A stretch of DNA of 64,000 bases from Tetraselmis striata. Taxonomy: Eukaryota; Chlorophyta; Chlorodendrophyceae; Chlorodendrales; Chlorodendraceae. Shown here piece after piece: positions 34,979-47,140 of the stretch; the stretch's first letter is position 1, and every line of letters starts with the position of its first letter. Both the position numbers and the translations under genes were made by a program. The stretch covers positions 1 to 64,000 of the forward strand of contig VCJN01002157.1 in NCBI GenBank assembly GCA_006384855.1, written 5' to 3'. The notes beneath the pieces were generated by a model. The model worked only from the letters and a program-made list of their open reading frames with translations. It had not been told where the DNA came from and did not search any database.

Positions 34979-37900
34979 ATGGGCCACCTGGGGCCCGCCT
35001 GTCTAGCCGCGGGGCGACCCTTGGGCTCCCGGATTGCCGCCCACGCCTCCGTCGGCCGCGTCCAAAGCTGCGCAGGCGCCAGCGTCAGCGGCTCGCGATT
35101 GAGGTGCGCCGTGTCGGCAGCGGCGCAATTGGCGTCCCCGGTGCACTGCGGCGCAATTCGGCGGCGATGGTATACCGCCTCGCGGCGCGCCGGCCGGGTC
35201 GGGGCGCCATCGCCGCTGCAGCGGACCGGGGGCCAGGGGCTGCAGCGGCGCGGGAAGCCTCCGCGGCGCGGCCCCCAGATGCCGCACTCCTCGGAGGAGA
35301 CGCTGGAGGGGACGTGGGTGTCGCTGACGCACAGCAGCTTCAGCGATGATCCCAACGAGGAGATCGAGGAGGCGGAGGTGTTCCGCTCGCTGTGGGACCT
35401 CAAGGTGCCGCAGTTGACGGAGGTGCAGCAGACCAAGAAAATGATACAGGTGGACGCTCCTCTACCCCTCGTTTCCGTGACACGCATCCTCTACCACCAC
35501 CACCAAAAACCCCGACCTCCCATACTCGGCACGCCCATCACAATGCGGACATATTTGCATATGTCTAGAAAAAATTATACACTTCTAGTCATTGCCTGCG
35601 CTCTAATTCAGAACGACGCCAGACCTTACGCACAGCTGCCGTGCGCTGCCGCCCACTGTGTCCTGCCAGGTCCTGGGCGCAACGGCCATGGCCTCCATGC
35701 TGAGCAACATGGACAAGGTGAACATGGCCGTGGCGATCGTGCCGATGATGACGCAGCTGGGATGGTCCACCACGGTGGCGGGCGTGCTACAGGTGCGCGC
35801 CATGAACCCCCTCCCCCTCTACGCTTAGCGCAAACCCAATTGTAGGCAAGAGGCGCCGCTGACCGCCGCGTGCGTTATTGCCCCCGGACACTGCCAGTCC
35901 AGTTTCTTCTGGGGATACTTTTTGGCGCAGCTGCCGTCAGGCAAACTGGTGAGCCCCTCATGCGCCACCATCCCCTCCCCCCGGGGTAACACCACCCAAC
36001 CTCACCTATACTAAGCGGTGCCCCCGCTTTCCTGCTGCCAGGTGTCCAAGTATGGCGGGCGGGTCGTGCTGGCCGTGGGCGTGCTGTGCTGGTCGATGGC
36101 GACCGTTGCGGCGCCCATCTGCGCGTACACCGGCATCTGGGCGCTCTGCTTCGTGCGCTTCCTGGTGGTGCGCCCCTGCCCCCCTCCCCAATTCCACGGG
36201 GACTGTGCCCCCTTGTGTGTGCCGCGCCACTCAACTCGGTAGCTTCATCCCGCAGGGGCTCTTCGAGGCCACCGCGCCGTCCGCCAATGCCGACCTTATC
36301 ACCCGATGGGCGGTAAGTGGCCCACACTGCGCTTGGCCCCGCCAGTTGCTTTGCGAAAATGGCACCCGCTGCGTGGTGTGGTGACCCCCGCTCGGCCCCG
36401 GCGCCGCAGGCGATCGAGGAGCGCTCCCGCGCCGTGACGGCCGTCTGGACGGGGTTCAACTTCGGCAACGTTATGGGGCTGCTCATCGCGCCCTTTTGCG
36501 TGGCGCGGTGGGGCTGGGAGTCGGTGTTTTACGTGTTTGGCGGCATTGGCTTCCTGTGGTCGCTCTGCTGGTACTTCATCAACCGCCGGCTGCCACTGCC
36601 TAGCAAGGTGTGGGCGCCAGCCAGCCGCCATCTCGGGCGCTCGTGCATTCCCAGCTGACTGCAGGTGCAGAAGCGCGCCGGGGAAGAGGGGGGGGGGGGG
36701 GGGGGGGGGGGGGGGCTGAGGCGACGGTGTGTAATGGTTATCGTCTGCCTGCCGGGTCTGCCTGTGCCAGGTCGCCTGCTCGCGCTTTGAGTACGTCAAG
36801 GCGGGCGAGGCGCTGAAGCGGATCCAGCAGGAGGAGGAGGAGCGCAAGGCCAACCAGCACTCAGACAAGATCCCCTATGGTGCGCTGCCGTCCCGGGCGC
36901 TTTGGGGCACATCACCACCACGCATGCTGATCGGGGCACTATCTCGGGCGCTGCCAGCATCCGCCGCCGTCGCCATCCTCTACTCATCATGTGGGAACTG
37001 TCACCACATGCGCGGTGGTCATCCGTGGTGCCGGATGGGGCCTTGGCTTCACACGCGCAATCACCACGAAATCTCTCGTGCATGTCACGAAAGTAACATT
37101 GCCTATCAGTGCCTGATCAGCCTGACTGTGACAAGTACAATGGCTATACACACTGTGATTACGTATTGGATGTGAATTTAATGTTACAACGACGAGTTCA
37201 TGCACTACATCACGCTGCCGTGTGGCAAGCGCTATGCTGCTGAGGCGGATGTCGCCTCGATTGATGCATTGGTTTCGGAGATTGTGTTCACAACCCAAGG
37301 GACCTGGAGGTTACCGTTTTGATCCCTGGTGAAACCGATAATTCATGTGTCTCCGGGGGCCCAGAGGAATATAGTGTGGCAATTACGACGTCTGTGTACG
37401 TTGCGAGGAATTGTACGCCGTGTACCTGAGGTAATGACGAGTGCAGATACCATACCACGCTGCTGTGTGGCAGGCGTTGTGCTTTTGAGGTGGATGTCGC
37501 CCAGATTGTCACATGACCACAGCAGTGGTAGCTGGTGGTATTGCTGGGACAGAGGTTACCCCTGAACATGTCATTAGGGCCTTTGAGAACTTACGGGGAA
37601 CGACTCGCGTGACGTGTGGCTGACGGCCATCGTCCCGGGGGCGCACGCAGGTGCGTTCTTCAAGGTGCCGGCCTTCTGGTCCATGATGATGGTGCACTTC
37701 GGCGAGAACTGGGGCAAGTTCACGCTCATGGCGTGGATGCCCATCTACTACCAGTCCACCCTCGGCCTGGGCCTCTGGTGGTGCTCCGCGCTGTCCATCC
37801 TGCCGTACGTCATCGGGATTGCGGTGTCGACAACGGTGACCCCCCATCCCCTCCAGGCCGCCTCCTCCCGTGTGCCCGCATCACAGCTGCCGGCGCTGTA

Positions 37901-39475
37901 CTCACTGGTCTTCCCAATCCCCCGAATGGGGCAAAGGCCCGCGACACTCAGTCGATGTTACACCCGTCCTGTCGATGTGCACCCCCCCCCCCCCCCCCCC
38001 CCCCTTCGGCCGGCGGGCCAATTACAGCATTCCGCGTTGGGACCGTGTCCTTCTTAGCGCATTGACGGCTCCCTCGCCGCATCGACTCTTGATTCAGCCG
38101 GTAAATGTGAAGAGGCCTCCAACTCCATTCCGGGGGATCTAAGCCCATTTTGCGATACACTTCAAGTGACACAACGACGTCATATCAAGGGGTGACCGTG
38201 ACATGTCAGGGGCGTGAAGCTTATTGTTTAGGTAGCCGTGTTGGTTGGAGGTGGCTCGGGGATCTCGAGGAGACAGCGGTTCAAAGTGTGCCGGAATCGT
38301 CGACGGGCGTAATCGCCGCCGGCCAGAGTGCCCGCACCCGGGTCACGTGTAATTGGATAAGAGACCCCTGAGATGAGGGGATGAAGTGATCCGCCGGCAT
38401 GGCTGCTGGGGACACCGCAGCTGCTGGCGGTCTGAGGCGGTGCGGGCCGGCGCGCAGGGCGCGGCGGTGGCGGACGAGCTGCTGCGTGGGGGCTGGCAGC
38501 TCACCAAGATCCGCAAGATGATGCAGGGCCTGGCCAGCGGCGGCGCGGCGCTCGGCCTCACGTGCTCGGTGCTGACGAGCGAGCCGTACCTCAAGGTGGC
38601 GGGCATTGCGGGCGCGCTGGCCATGTCCAACCTGTCCACAGTGGGACTGTACTGCTCGCACCAGGTGCGGCTCGGGTGGGTGTTGGGGAGGGGGGGGGGG
38701 GGGGGGGGGGTTGCTGGGTGTCTCGAGGCGTAGGTGCGCTTGTGTATTTGGCTTTTTGCTGATCTTTACATGGCTGCAAGCTCCACGCGCACATCTATGG
38801 GCGTTTGATCCGCCGACTTTTGTCTTTGCTTCTTGCGCTCCTTCAATGCCTTGTCATAGGGGAATCTCCATGCGATCCCCCCCCCCCCCCCCCCCCAACA
38901 CCACCCACCCCCCGGAGTGCTCTGAGGGACTCATGGGGCAGCGGGCCGGCTCTCCTGGACCGCCAGGTTCTGAATTCCCCCCCCCCCCCCCCCCCCCCCC
39001 GGTCCCCCCCGGGCCACAGGACATAAGCCCAAAGTACGCGGGGGTGATGCTGTCCATCACAAACACGGCGGGCTCGCTGCCAGGGATTCTGGGCAACATC
39101 CTCGTCGGCTTCCTCATGGACAGAACGGTGCGCTCCGAGTGCTACTCTGCGTTTGTGCCCCCCGACGCCGGCATTGTGATGTCATCCGCGGGTGCGCACC
39201 TGCAGCTGCCTCCCGACCGGCAGTTGTCGCTTGCTGAACCCCTCCCCCCCCCCCCCCCCCCCCCCCCCCCCCGCGCCTCTTCCAATTTCCATTGGCAGGG
39301 TTCATGGTCGATATCGCTTATGATCCCCGCCATCACCTGCTACGCCATCGGCGCGCTCTCCTGGCTGCTCCTCTACAGCAGCGACCCGGTGGACTTTGAC
39401 GAGCTGGACAAGGGGGGCGCGCAGGACGACGAGCCGCCCAGCATGGAGGAGCTCGGCAAGCGCGCCCTGGCGTGA
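34979..39475 (+). CDS. PHT4/ANTR-type anion (phosphate) transporter, SLC17 family, 11 exons
   Basis: Exons: 34979-35449, 35670-35792, 35898-35948, 36042-36167, 36256-36312, 36410-36607, 36771-36879, 37651-37835, 38458-38664, 39020-39127, 39299-39475 (TGA). All introns are GT-AG, phases agree, and the product is 603 residues. Exon 2 has the family signature SNMDKVNMAVAIVPM, followed by GWSTTVAGVLQSSFFWGYF. Later come WAIEERSRAVTAVW, a charged cytosolic loop after TM6 (exon 7), and DISPKYAGVMLSITNTAGSL (exon 10), as in plant PHT4 proteins. These are major-facilitator carriers moving phosphate or organic anions, often Na+- or H+-coupled, in plastid or Golgi membranes. The Arg/Ala/Ser-rich N-terminus (~115 residues) looks like a plastid transit peptide; an acidic stretch (SDDPNEEIEEAE) precedes TM1. 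An upstream in-frame ATG at 34787 is less likely. A TGTAA at 39836 is a plausible polyadenylation signal. The exon 4 donor could lie 3 bp earlier. Confidence 0.92.
37118..37508. repeat. Two copies of the short dispersed repeat in one transporter intron
   Basis: 37118-37262 is the inverse of 20176-20342, sharing CACGCTGCCGTGTGGCAAGC. About 37430-37508 is a diverged same-orientation copy (CACGCTGCTGTGTGGCAGGC). Both lie in the 771-bp intron between exons 7 and 8, which is otherwise featureless. The next intron (37836-38457) has a C run at 37981-38004. Confidence 0.65.
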
Positions 39476-41215
39476 GCGCACTCGACCGGCGAGCATTCGG
39501 AATAAGGGGGCGCGGCAAAGGGGAGTGGGGGCATCCGGACAGTCTGGTTCGCATGCGCGGTGCCGCAGCGGTGACGTGACGCGGCATCCAGTGGGGAACT
39601 AGGGCAGGCCTAGCACAGCAGCTTGCTTTGTTAGGCTGTACAAGGCCAGGTAAAGTTGCAGACGCGAGTTGCACATAGTCCCTTCCATAGGGAGCTGATT
39701 TTGTGATGTGAGCTGCTCTAGCGCGGAGTTCCGGTGAGTGCGGGTTGGGGCGCCATTGCTGGTTAACGCCGCCCACTGCGGCATGCCTGGAGAGGCGGCC
39801 GCTTAGCGCCTAACACAAGTACAGGCAGGGAGTGATGTAAACATGCCGACGTAGTCCTTTCGTCATGTGAAGGGCGCTGGCAGCAATACTGCAGGTGTTG
39901 CCCTTGTGTGCGCCTGATTGGATCCACGTTTTGTCGACCTGTTGTCACAAACTCTGCGGATGGATCCCTAAGCCATATACTGCATGTGTTTGTTGGCCGC
40001 GTCGGTGGGCAACGGGGTACGGTGCAGAGCTCAGTGATAAAGCAATGGCGAAAGTACAAATGGAAACACCGTGCTCGTAGTCTAGACTGTTACCAATTGC
40101 ACAGATAAAGGAGTAATACAATACGGAACCAGATGGAACTGTAGCAATGTAGCATCTTCAGTGGCGGCGGCGGCATCTTGCGCGCGAGGACGAGCATATC
40201 GGAGCATAGCTATCGTACCTGTAGGATGCAGTAGCGACTGTAGGGATGAAGTAGGGATTAAGTAGCGAAGGGTCACGCATTCGCATCTGCGCCGTGCGCC
40301 TCGAAAGTACGCGCACGCTAGGTAGTGCTAGTCGCCGCTACCATTATTTTGAAAAATAGTTGCGATAGCGACTACCCGCTACGGCGGTGTTTTGGAGTTT
40401 TTACTTCTCCATCAATCTAACTTTTATTATTTGCATACTTATCGCGAGTTCGCGACCGAGCGCTGGCGAGAACGCGCCTACATATGGCGGAAATATAGTC
40501 GCTAGAATACGGTTATTTACCGGCATATTCATACGCGTGAGAAATCCGTATTTAACAATTATAGAAATAATAGTAATCGGCCCGCGGAAATTTAACAAAT
40601 AAGGAATGTAGGCGGGTTGCCAGCATGCATAATGATATAATTACATGAGCTAGCAGCAGGAGGCGATTTCGGAAATCACCAAAATAAAAGGCAATCAGAA
40701 TGCATAATGATGGAATGGCAGCGTGGATTGAGTTCCCATACTCTGCTGTCATAACTTCCGTTCTACCTCGTACAGCATCGCAATCGCGGATGCAGCGCGG
40801 AACCTTCGTCGTACCTCGGAACTCGTACCAGCCGTCCTGCGTACACTCGTACAGTACTGCGTATGTAGAGACGACATGCGCGCGACGGATGCCCGAGCTC
40901 GCGCTGCGCCGCCGTCTACTGCCGTCATCAAGTCGTGACGCTGGACGGAGTCGTTGTCAGTCCCCTGCCAAGGTGCGACGCCGCCCGCCAGAGCGCCACG
41001 CCAATTGCCCAGGTTGCAACCAACCATCGCGAGGAGCGGCACAGAGAGCAAGCTTAAGCATTGTTGCCGACGGCTCTGTGTATCCCAGCGACTCACTCAT
41101 CAGATAATTCGCCAGAGCTCCGGGTAGAACAGTTTTGACGGCCACCCGCGCTCTCATCGGCGGGCATCGGCACGCTTCCTGCAGCACCTAGGGTTTTCAC
41201 ATCGGCCGGCAGACG
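39476..41215. other. Intergenic, no gene seen
   Basis: It includes the presumed transporter 3' UTR (to ~39840) and the presumed 5' region of the RETICULATA-related gene. AT-richer sequence lies at 40330-40700. The ORFs are short and without family resemblance. Confidence 0.5.
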
Positions 41216-43078
41216 ATGGCCCCAATTCTTCGCCTGGCGGTACGCGAGAGCGCGTCCCGGCACGCCATGGCATTCCAGCGTTCTATCAGCGGTGCCTTTG
41301 CTGCTCAGCGGGCGCCGACGGCCGCGCTGGGGTTCGTTCGCGCCGGCCCGCTGCCCGCTATCGAGGGCTTTTGCGGCGGCGGTGCCGCGGCGGCACTGCG
41401 CACGGCATCGCGGTCCGTGAGCAGGCGCCACGCTCTGACTCGCAGCCGCGCGCTCGTGATTTCAGCCTCGGCCTCGGCATCGGCAGGAGCTGGCGGCGCT
41501 GAGCCCGGCAAGGGATCCGAGCCCGGGGCCGCGCCACTAGAAGGTCCGCTGCCTGCCACCAACACCCGTCGAGTGGGGCTGCGGCCGCGTCAGCAGCCCT
41601 GCCGCCGACCGGCTGCTAAAACCGGCCCGGCGAACTCGGCAGTCTGTATTACTACCAAGGATTGCTCCTGCTTGTGCGCCTAATCCTTATCTGGTATCCA
41701 AATATATAGTGGGGACGGCAATATAAAGGTTAGAGGCAGCAGCAGCCTGAGGCGGTCGATTTTTCAGCTACGAGAAGAAAAACCTCGCAATGCTCAAAGC
41801 TCAAGCAAGTTTCGCCTGGGTTTGCGGGCACAAAAATCGGGTTCGTCCGGTGGAGAGCTGCTTGGAAGATGTAAATGCGATATAAATCGCTGAACTGCGA
41901 TATTTACAAGTTTTTCCTTCCATCTACCCCATCAATTTGATCCTATTCCTCCTCCTGATGTCTCTGGTATTGACCCCTTTGCTCTGCTCCCCCAGCCTCT
42001 GTGACAGCTATCGAATCCACACCGGAGACAGAGTCCGGCGGCGGTAACGGAACCGGTAATGGCTCCGGCGGCAGCGGCGGCGGTGGCGGCGGTGGTGGCG
42101 GCGATGACGAGGACGGTGACGACAAGCTGCTGAACCTGGCGCAGGCGGAGGAGATTGTGAACGCCAAGGGGTTGCAGCTGCCGGCGGACTTTGCGGCGGC
42201 GGCGCAGGCTGGCGGCTTGCGTTTGTCGGCGCTGAATGCCTGGGTGGCCATCCAGGGGGTTGGTATCTACGCCTTCATTAGCAAGCTCACGCCGATTTTC
42301 CGGGATCGCCTGATGGCTGACGACCGCTTCCTGTTCAAGGTACCGTTCACCAACCTGCGCTGCTCTTCGCGATTTGCTCACATATTGTGGTGATGGCATG
42401 GCGATTGACTGCTGTTGGCACGTCGCTTTGATTTTCCAGGTGCTGGCGGAGGTGGCAATCGACTCTGGCTGCGCCACGGTTGCGGAGGTCGCCAAGCGCG
42501 GCGACGATTTCTGGGGCGAGTTTGAGTTCTACCTGTCGGACCTGCTGGTGGGGCTGGTGCTGGACGTGTTCATCATCACGTGCATTGCGCCCGTGGCCAT
42601 CATCGGAGCGACGTCGGGCGGTAAGAGGACCGGGCTCGCGCGCACGGTGGCCGGCTTCCCCAGCGCCTTCTTCGAGAAGAGCATCAAGGGCGTGCGCGAG
42701 TACAGCGTCTGGCAGCGGTTTGGCTGCCTGGGGCAGAAGGCGGTACAGTACGGCGCAGCGGGCGCCCTGTGCGGCTTCATCGGCCAGGGCGTCGCCAACC
42801 AGCTAATGCTGCTCAAGCGCCACCACTATGGAACCACTGAGGACGACGTGGCGATCCCGCCCCTGGACAGGACGGCGCTCACGTGGGGCGTCTTCATGGC
42901 CGGCTCCTCCAACCTTCGCTACCAGGCCGTGTTTGGCCTCGAGGCACTTGTGGAGATGACCCCGCTGGGTGCCAACCGGGCGCTCAACAATGCGCTCTCC
43001 ATCGCCATCCGATACACCAACAACATCTACGGCGGCGCCAACTTCATCGACCATGCGCGCTTCTTTGGCTGCCAGTGA
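41216..43078 (+). CDS. RETICULATA-related plastid membrane protein (DUF3411), 3 exons
   Basis: Exons 41216-41543, 41996-42339 and 42440-43078 (TGA), phases consistent, 436 residues. The N-terminus is Ala/Arg/Ser-rich with VISASA near residue 80, a likely transit-peptide cleavage region. A Gly-rich then acidic linker follows (about residues 120-145). The DUF3411 domain occupies the rest: DRLMADDRFLFKVLAEVAID, DSGCATVAEVAKRGDDFWGE, SDLLVGLVLDVFIITC, GFIGQGVANQLMLLKR, then VPPL-like IPPLDRTALTWGVFMAGSSN, RYQAVFGLE and NNIYGGANFIDHARFFG. RETICULATA and its relatives are chloroplast-envelope proteins affecting leaf mesophyll and plastid development in Arabidopsis; the molecular activity is unknown. 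Several hydrophobic segments are visible. Exon 1's donor (GTCCGC) is the least certain splice site, but it is the one that restores phase. Confidence 0.92.
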
Positions 43079-44708
43079 GGACACTGTACGCGCCAATCCC
43101 CCCCCCTCCCTCGCCACCGAGTCGCAGTTGCGCGCGCGCGGTAATGTGCGCTTGGTCACGCAAGCCGGAGACGGCCTGTATGAAGAATCTAGGGCCATCC
43201 GGGGCATGTGATCCTCCGCTTTAGGCACGCGATCCTCCTCATCCAGCATGTGCTGTGCTAGGGTGCAAACATCTGTTGTTACAATGATGCCATTCACTGC
43301 TGCAAATGGCACTGGACTCACATGTGACATGCGGCATCGGGTTCCTGCTGTGCTAGATTCCCACCATCCCGTGGGCGCGGGCAGCATTCCTGCTACGAAC
43401 AAGTCCTATTGATGCGGTACAAAGTAGCATCGACTATTTGGAATTCATCGCCCAAATGGCGTCCTTGGTGATGCCACGCGGGATACCGGTACGCGTGGTA
43501 ACTCACACTCTAATTGTATCAAGCACTGTACATACAGAGCACAGGATGGGGCGTATCTGTCATGCCATCCGCCGGAAACCCGCGTCACGTTCTCACTGGC
43601 ATTATGGAACGAGGGTGTCGACAACAGGAGAAACACATTGTCCGAGCACCGCTCAGCGCAAGTTAGATGTTGGATTGTGTGCATACCTTGCTCCTCGGGG
43701 ACCCTGCGCTGCCAGACTGTGCGGACCCATCGACCGCGTCGGTTTTATTCCTGAAATCCAACTGAGTAGTACCCTAGTTCATGGTGAGATATATGCACGG
43801 CACACAATGAGGCCGAACGTTGCACCCAGTCGATCTCGGAGCAAATACTTATTGGGGTGGGTAGGCTGTGGAATAATGGCAAGAAGGGAAAGTGGTCTCA
43901 TGTAGATCAGTGCGGTGTTGGGCTTGGGGTTACATCGCACTGCTTGCCCACCAGCGGGTGGAAGACAGCTACAGCCTGACAGCCATGTGTGCCATCGCCA
44001 ACAGCACGTCAGCCATTTCTGCGAGACTGCTCTGTATAGTGTTGCCTGCAATCATGTGCAACAAGGATTGGGGACTGGCGTCATTAATAACATGTTCCAC
44101 ATGTGTTCTATGTGCAATTGTGGAGATGTCTGAGAGCAAGCGTTCCTCATGTCAGAATTGGGATAGGGAGATCAGACTCCAGGGCTCCGCTGACACTGAC
44201 TGGATTATGCACGCACGAGGGGCTGGGCGGGGGGGGGGGGGGGGGGGGGCGGGGGGCGGGGGCACTACTGCGAGATTGAGGACGTCCTTCGCCTACACGT
44301 TAACATGCAATCACGCACATATTCACATATCATTTCTTTCAAATAATCGATGCCGATGTACCGAGTAAATACGAGTCCATCTGTTGATTTGCCGAGTATT
44401 GTGCCGATGCGACTCTGTCGACCCCCCGTTCACGCCCCCGAGCCTTCACCGGGGGCGCAGTCAAAGCACCAGCATGTGTGACGCCTCTCGGAAGCAGAAG
44501 ATTAACCACAGGCCAGGGGGTATAGTCCCAAGAACTTTTATGATTACATTCGGTGCAGGTGCAGGTGCAGGTACCGCTGCTGCTACAGTGACGCAAGGGT
44601 TGCAACGGTGGATACGTCTACCCCGACGCTGGCTAATTAAATGTGTGTATATATATATATATATACACATATATACACATATGTAGCCTTGCAGGGAAAG
44701 AATTCTAG
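43079..44708. other. Downstream flank, no gene; TA microsatellite
   Basis: A G-rich run lies at 44229-44262 and an alternating TA/CA microsatellite at about 44642-44683. A 155-codon plus-strand frame (43438-43905) has no family resemblance. Confidence 0.5.
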
Positions 44709-45519
44709 TCGTACAGAGGGTCTCTGTCTATCTCCGGCTCGGACTCGTCCAGTCTACTCCAAAGCCGCCTGGACGCGTCGTGGGTCGGAAGAGTCGTAGC
44801 ACGGCCGTATTCGCCAGACTCCAGGCGGGTTTTAGATGACTACAAGCGGTCGCGCAATGATTGGCAGGTAGTGTACGACCATATTGTACAAGGCGGTGCT
44901 GGTGTCGAGCTGGCAGTACAAGAGCTCGTTCGCTGGTGCGCACAGTCGCACTCCGTTGGAGACTCGAAGAGACGCTCAAACGCCTTGGATCTGTGGCATT
45001 TCTCAGGCAACTGGGACGATATTGTGACCCGCTGCACGACGTCAGTCCGATCGCTTCTGCGATGCTCGCTGCGGTGGTATTCGCGACATCGGCTCTCGCC
45101 GTCGAAAAGAGCCCTGTCACGTGCTTCAAGTGTCATCCTCAGATTACGGCAAGCGCGGCGTAGCTCTGCATTGAGATTCCGAGCGAGCTAAGAATAAGCC
45201 TCTCTTCCGGGGACAAGTCCTCAGCAGGGGGGATGAACGCGCTCGGCTGCATCTGGCCGCCAGCACGTGTAGAGCCAGCGGTGTGGCTCTCTGATTTGGG
45301 CGCCAAGCATCGCTCCGGAATCCCAATTGACAGCAGGTAGTCAAAGATGGCGGGCCGGCAGGGTGGGGTGACGAGGAGCTCAGGTACGCTCGTCGCGTTG
45401 TTGTCGCCTGGCGACGCCATGTCGTTGTATTGATTTCCAATAAAGTTCCGGCCGGCGTGAGTGTGTGACTGCATGCGTTGCGGGCGGTGTTGGTGTTGCA
45501 GCTTCTGGTGTTGCAGCAA
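44709..45519 (-). pseudogene. Gag-like remnant with a coiled-coil segment
   Basis: From about 45519 the frame reads MASPGDNNATSVPELLV, CRPAIFDYLLSIGIPERCLA, then PPAEDLSPEERLIL. A frame slip near 45180 leads into a charged helix (NLNAELRRACRNLRMTLEAR, then DRALFDGESRCREYHR). The frame is interrupted by one TAG at about 44838 and ends RLWSRLDESEPEIDRDPLYD at a TAG near 44709. A Pro/Ser-rich head, a helical middle and a charged tail fit a retroelement capsid-type protein; no specific family is recognisable. With at least two breaks it is not functional as it stands. Confidence 0.5.
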
Positions 45520-45953
45520 ACAGCGAAGTAGCTATCTGGCCGACTACGATGATGGTGTGATTTTTGTTGCCTCGCCGCCTGCGCTCACATAAATAATGGG
45601 TCGAATCGCCTGCTGCTGCTGTTGCGCGCGCTAGTCGCTAGCCGCTACTTGCTGCGGGTCGTTCGCAGTTTCGCATCACGACGTACCCGTACCCTTACTT
45701 ACCGTACATAATAACAATATTTGGCTGCTGCTACTGCTGCTGGTGGATGATATATTTGTCAAGCATGTTGGTTACCCCCTACATCAGGGACGCGTCAGGG
45801 GTCTTACAGCGAGCGCGTTTAGAGAAGATAAGATATCGTAAATATCTTATATATATACACATAATTATTTTGTGACTTATTCGGCGCTTAACTATGGCTG
45901 AACCATCGGGACTTACCAGTCTAGGCGGACAAATTTACGGTAGAAGTAAAAAT

Positions 45954-46215
45954 AAAGTTCGCCCCGGCCCGGGACATCGGCCGAAGCCGCCCTTGACCTC
46001 GCGCCAACTACAGTCGTAGGTCTGGCATTGCCCGTACCCGGTACTCCTGCCCCGTAGATCATTGCCTCATTCGAACCCCGAAAGCTATATAAATGCCTCA
46101 GCAACCGGGTATAAACCCAGCCAGGACACGCCGGGAGGATATTGCCGAAACTACATCGGCCAGGAATCGATACCGGGACTTCTCGCGTACGAGACCCACC
46201 GCTAAACCGGGCTAC
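45954..46215 (-). mobile_element. tRNA-derived SINE, copy 3 (diverged)
   Basis: Same module order as the other copies. It has a ~20-bp insertion of CGGTACC-type sequence in the body and a degraded (TTTAC)n tail. The T-arm region reads CCCGG-TATCGAT-TCCTGG. It is the most diverged of the four copies. Confidence 0.8.
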
Positions 46216-47140
46216 GGTACCCGGTACGGTACGACTGAAAAAGTGCTGCGCGTGCCCTATCTTATCCTATCTTTATTGTAATTTTTATTATAATATAATA
46301 ATCCTTCCGTATCATATATCATGTACGGATTTGATAAAGTAATTTGCGTTAAATAACAGCAGCATTTTAGGATATTATACTGTGGCGAATATAAAGGCAT
46401 CGGAAATATTATTGAATACATCACGTCATGGGGATGCACTGATGACACAACTTCTAGAAGGTGTGACTGGGTTGTGATCTTCCTGTAGGATGAGGACAAC
46501 GACGGGAGGACAATGACTTTTTGTTCTGCATTTAGTGCGAATATGTTATAAAGCACGGATGTCATAGAAAATATATTACGACGGGAGGAAAATACCAGTA
46601 CCGGTAGCGGCAAGGCATAGGAGCGGTTGTAAATGGCTCCATGTGGACCCTCTGTGCCCCCCCCCCTCCCCGCCCCCCCCCCCCCCCCCCCCCCCCCAAT
46701 TTTTTTCCCCGGCCCGGGGACGGGTTCCCTCCCATCCCATCATTTAAATAGTCGCTAGTGTCATTTATATATATGATACTACTGATTACTATTAATATCA
46801 CTTCTGATGCTGCCGGGATATCGCACTGGTGGAGAGTAGTCGCAGCAGATAATCCGTATATACCCCGCCCGGGCCCCGCCCGGCCTGCCTGCTGGGGGCT
46901 TTATTGCTGCTGCTCGGCCCATCAGCAGCAGAACAGTATGGGTACCCTGTACGTACGAGGAGGAGGCAAATTGGAAAGGCGGGGAAGGTGAGTCGGATAC
47001 ATCTACCGCCATATCGTGCATAAAATTTTTGTTAAAATCCGTAAAATAAAGGGGCCAAATCCGTTAAAACGCGCTTATAATTATCGTTCAAGTCCTGAAA
47101 CGCGCAAAATCGGATATGCACAACAATATTTCGAAGGGGT
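46216..47140. other. No gene seen; long C run
   Basis: A 40-base C-rich tract lies at 46657-46697. Palindromic GGCCCGGGGCC-like words occur at about 46715 and 46868-46885. Remaining ORFs are short. Confidence 0.5.

Noticed and set aside
34207..35487. 426-codon minus-strand ORF
   Set aside because: It is antisense to the transporter's first exon and its GC-rich upstream region. The plus strand has phase-consistent exons with clear family motifs, so this is a shadow.
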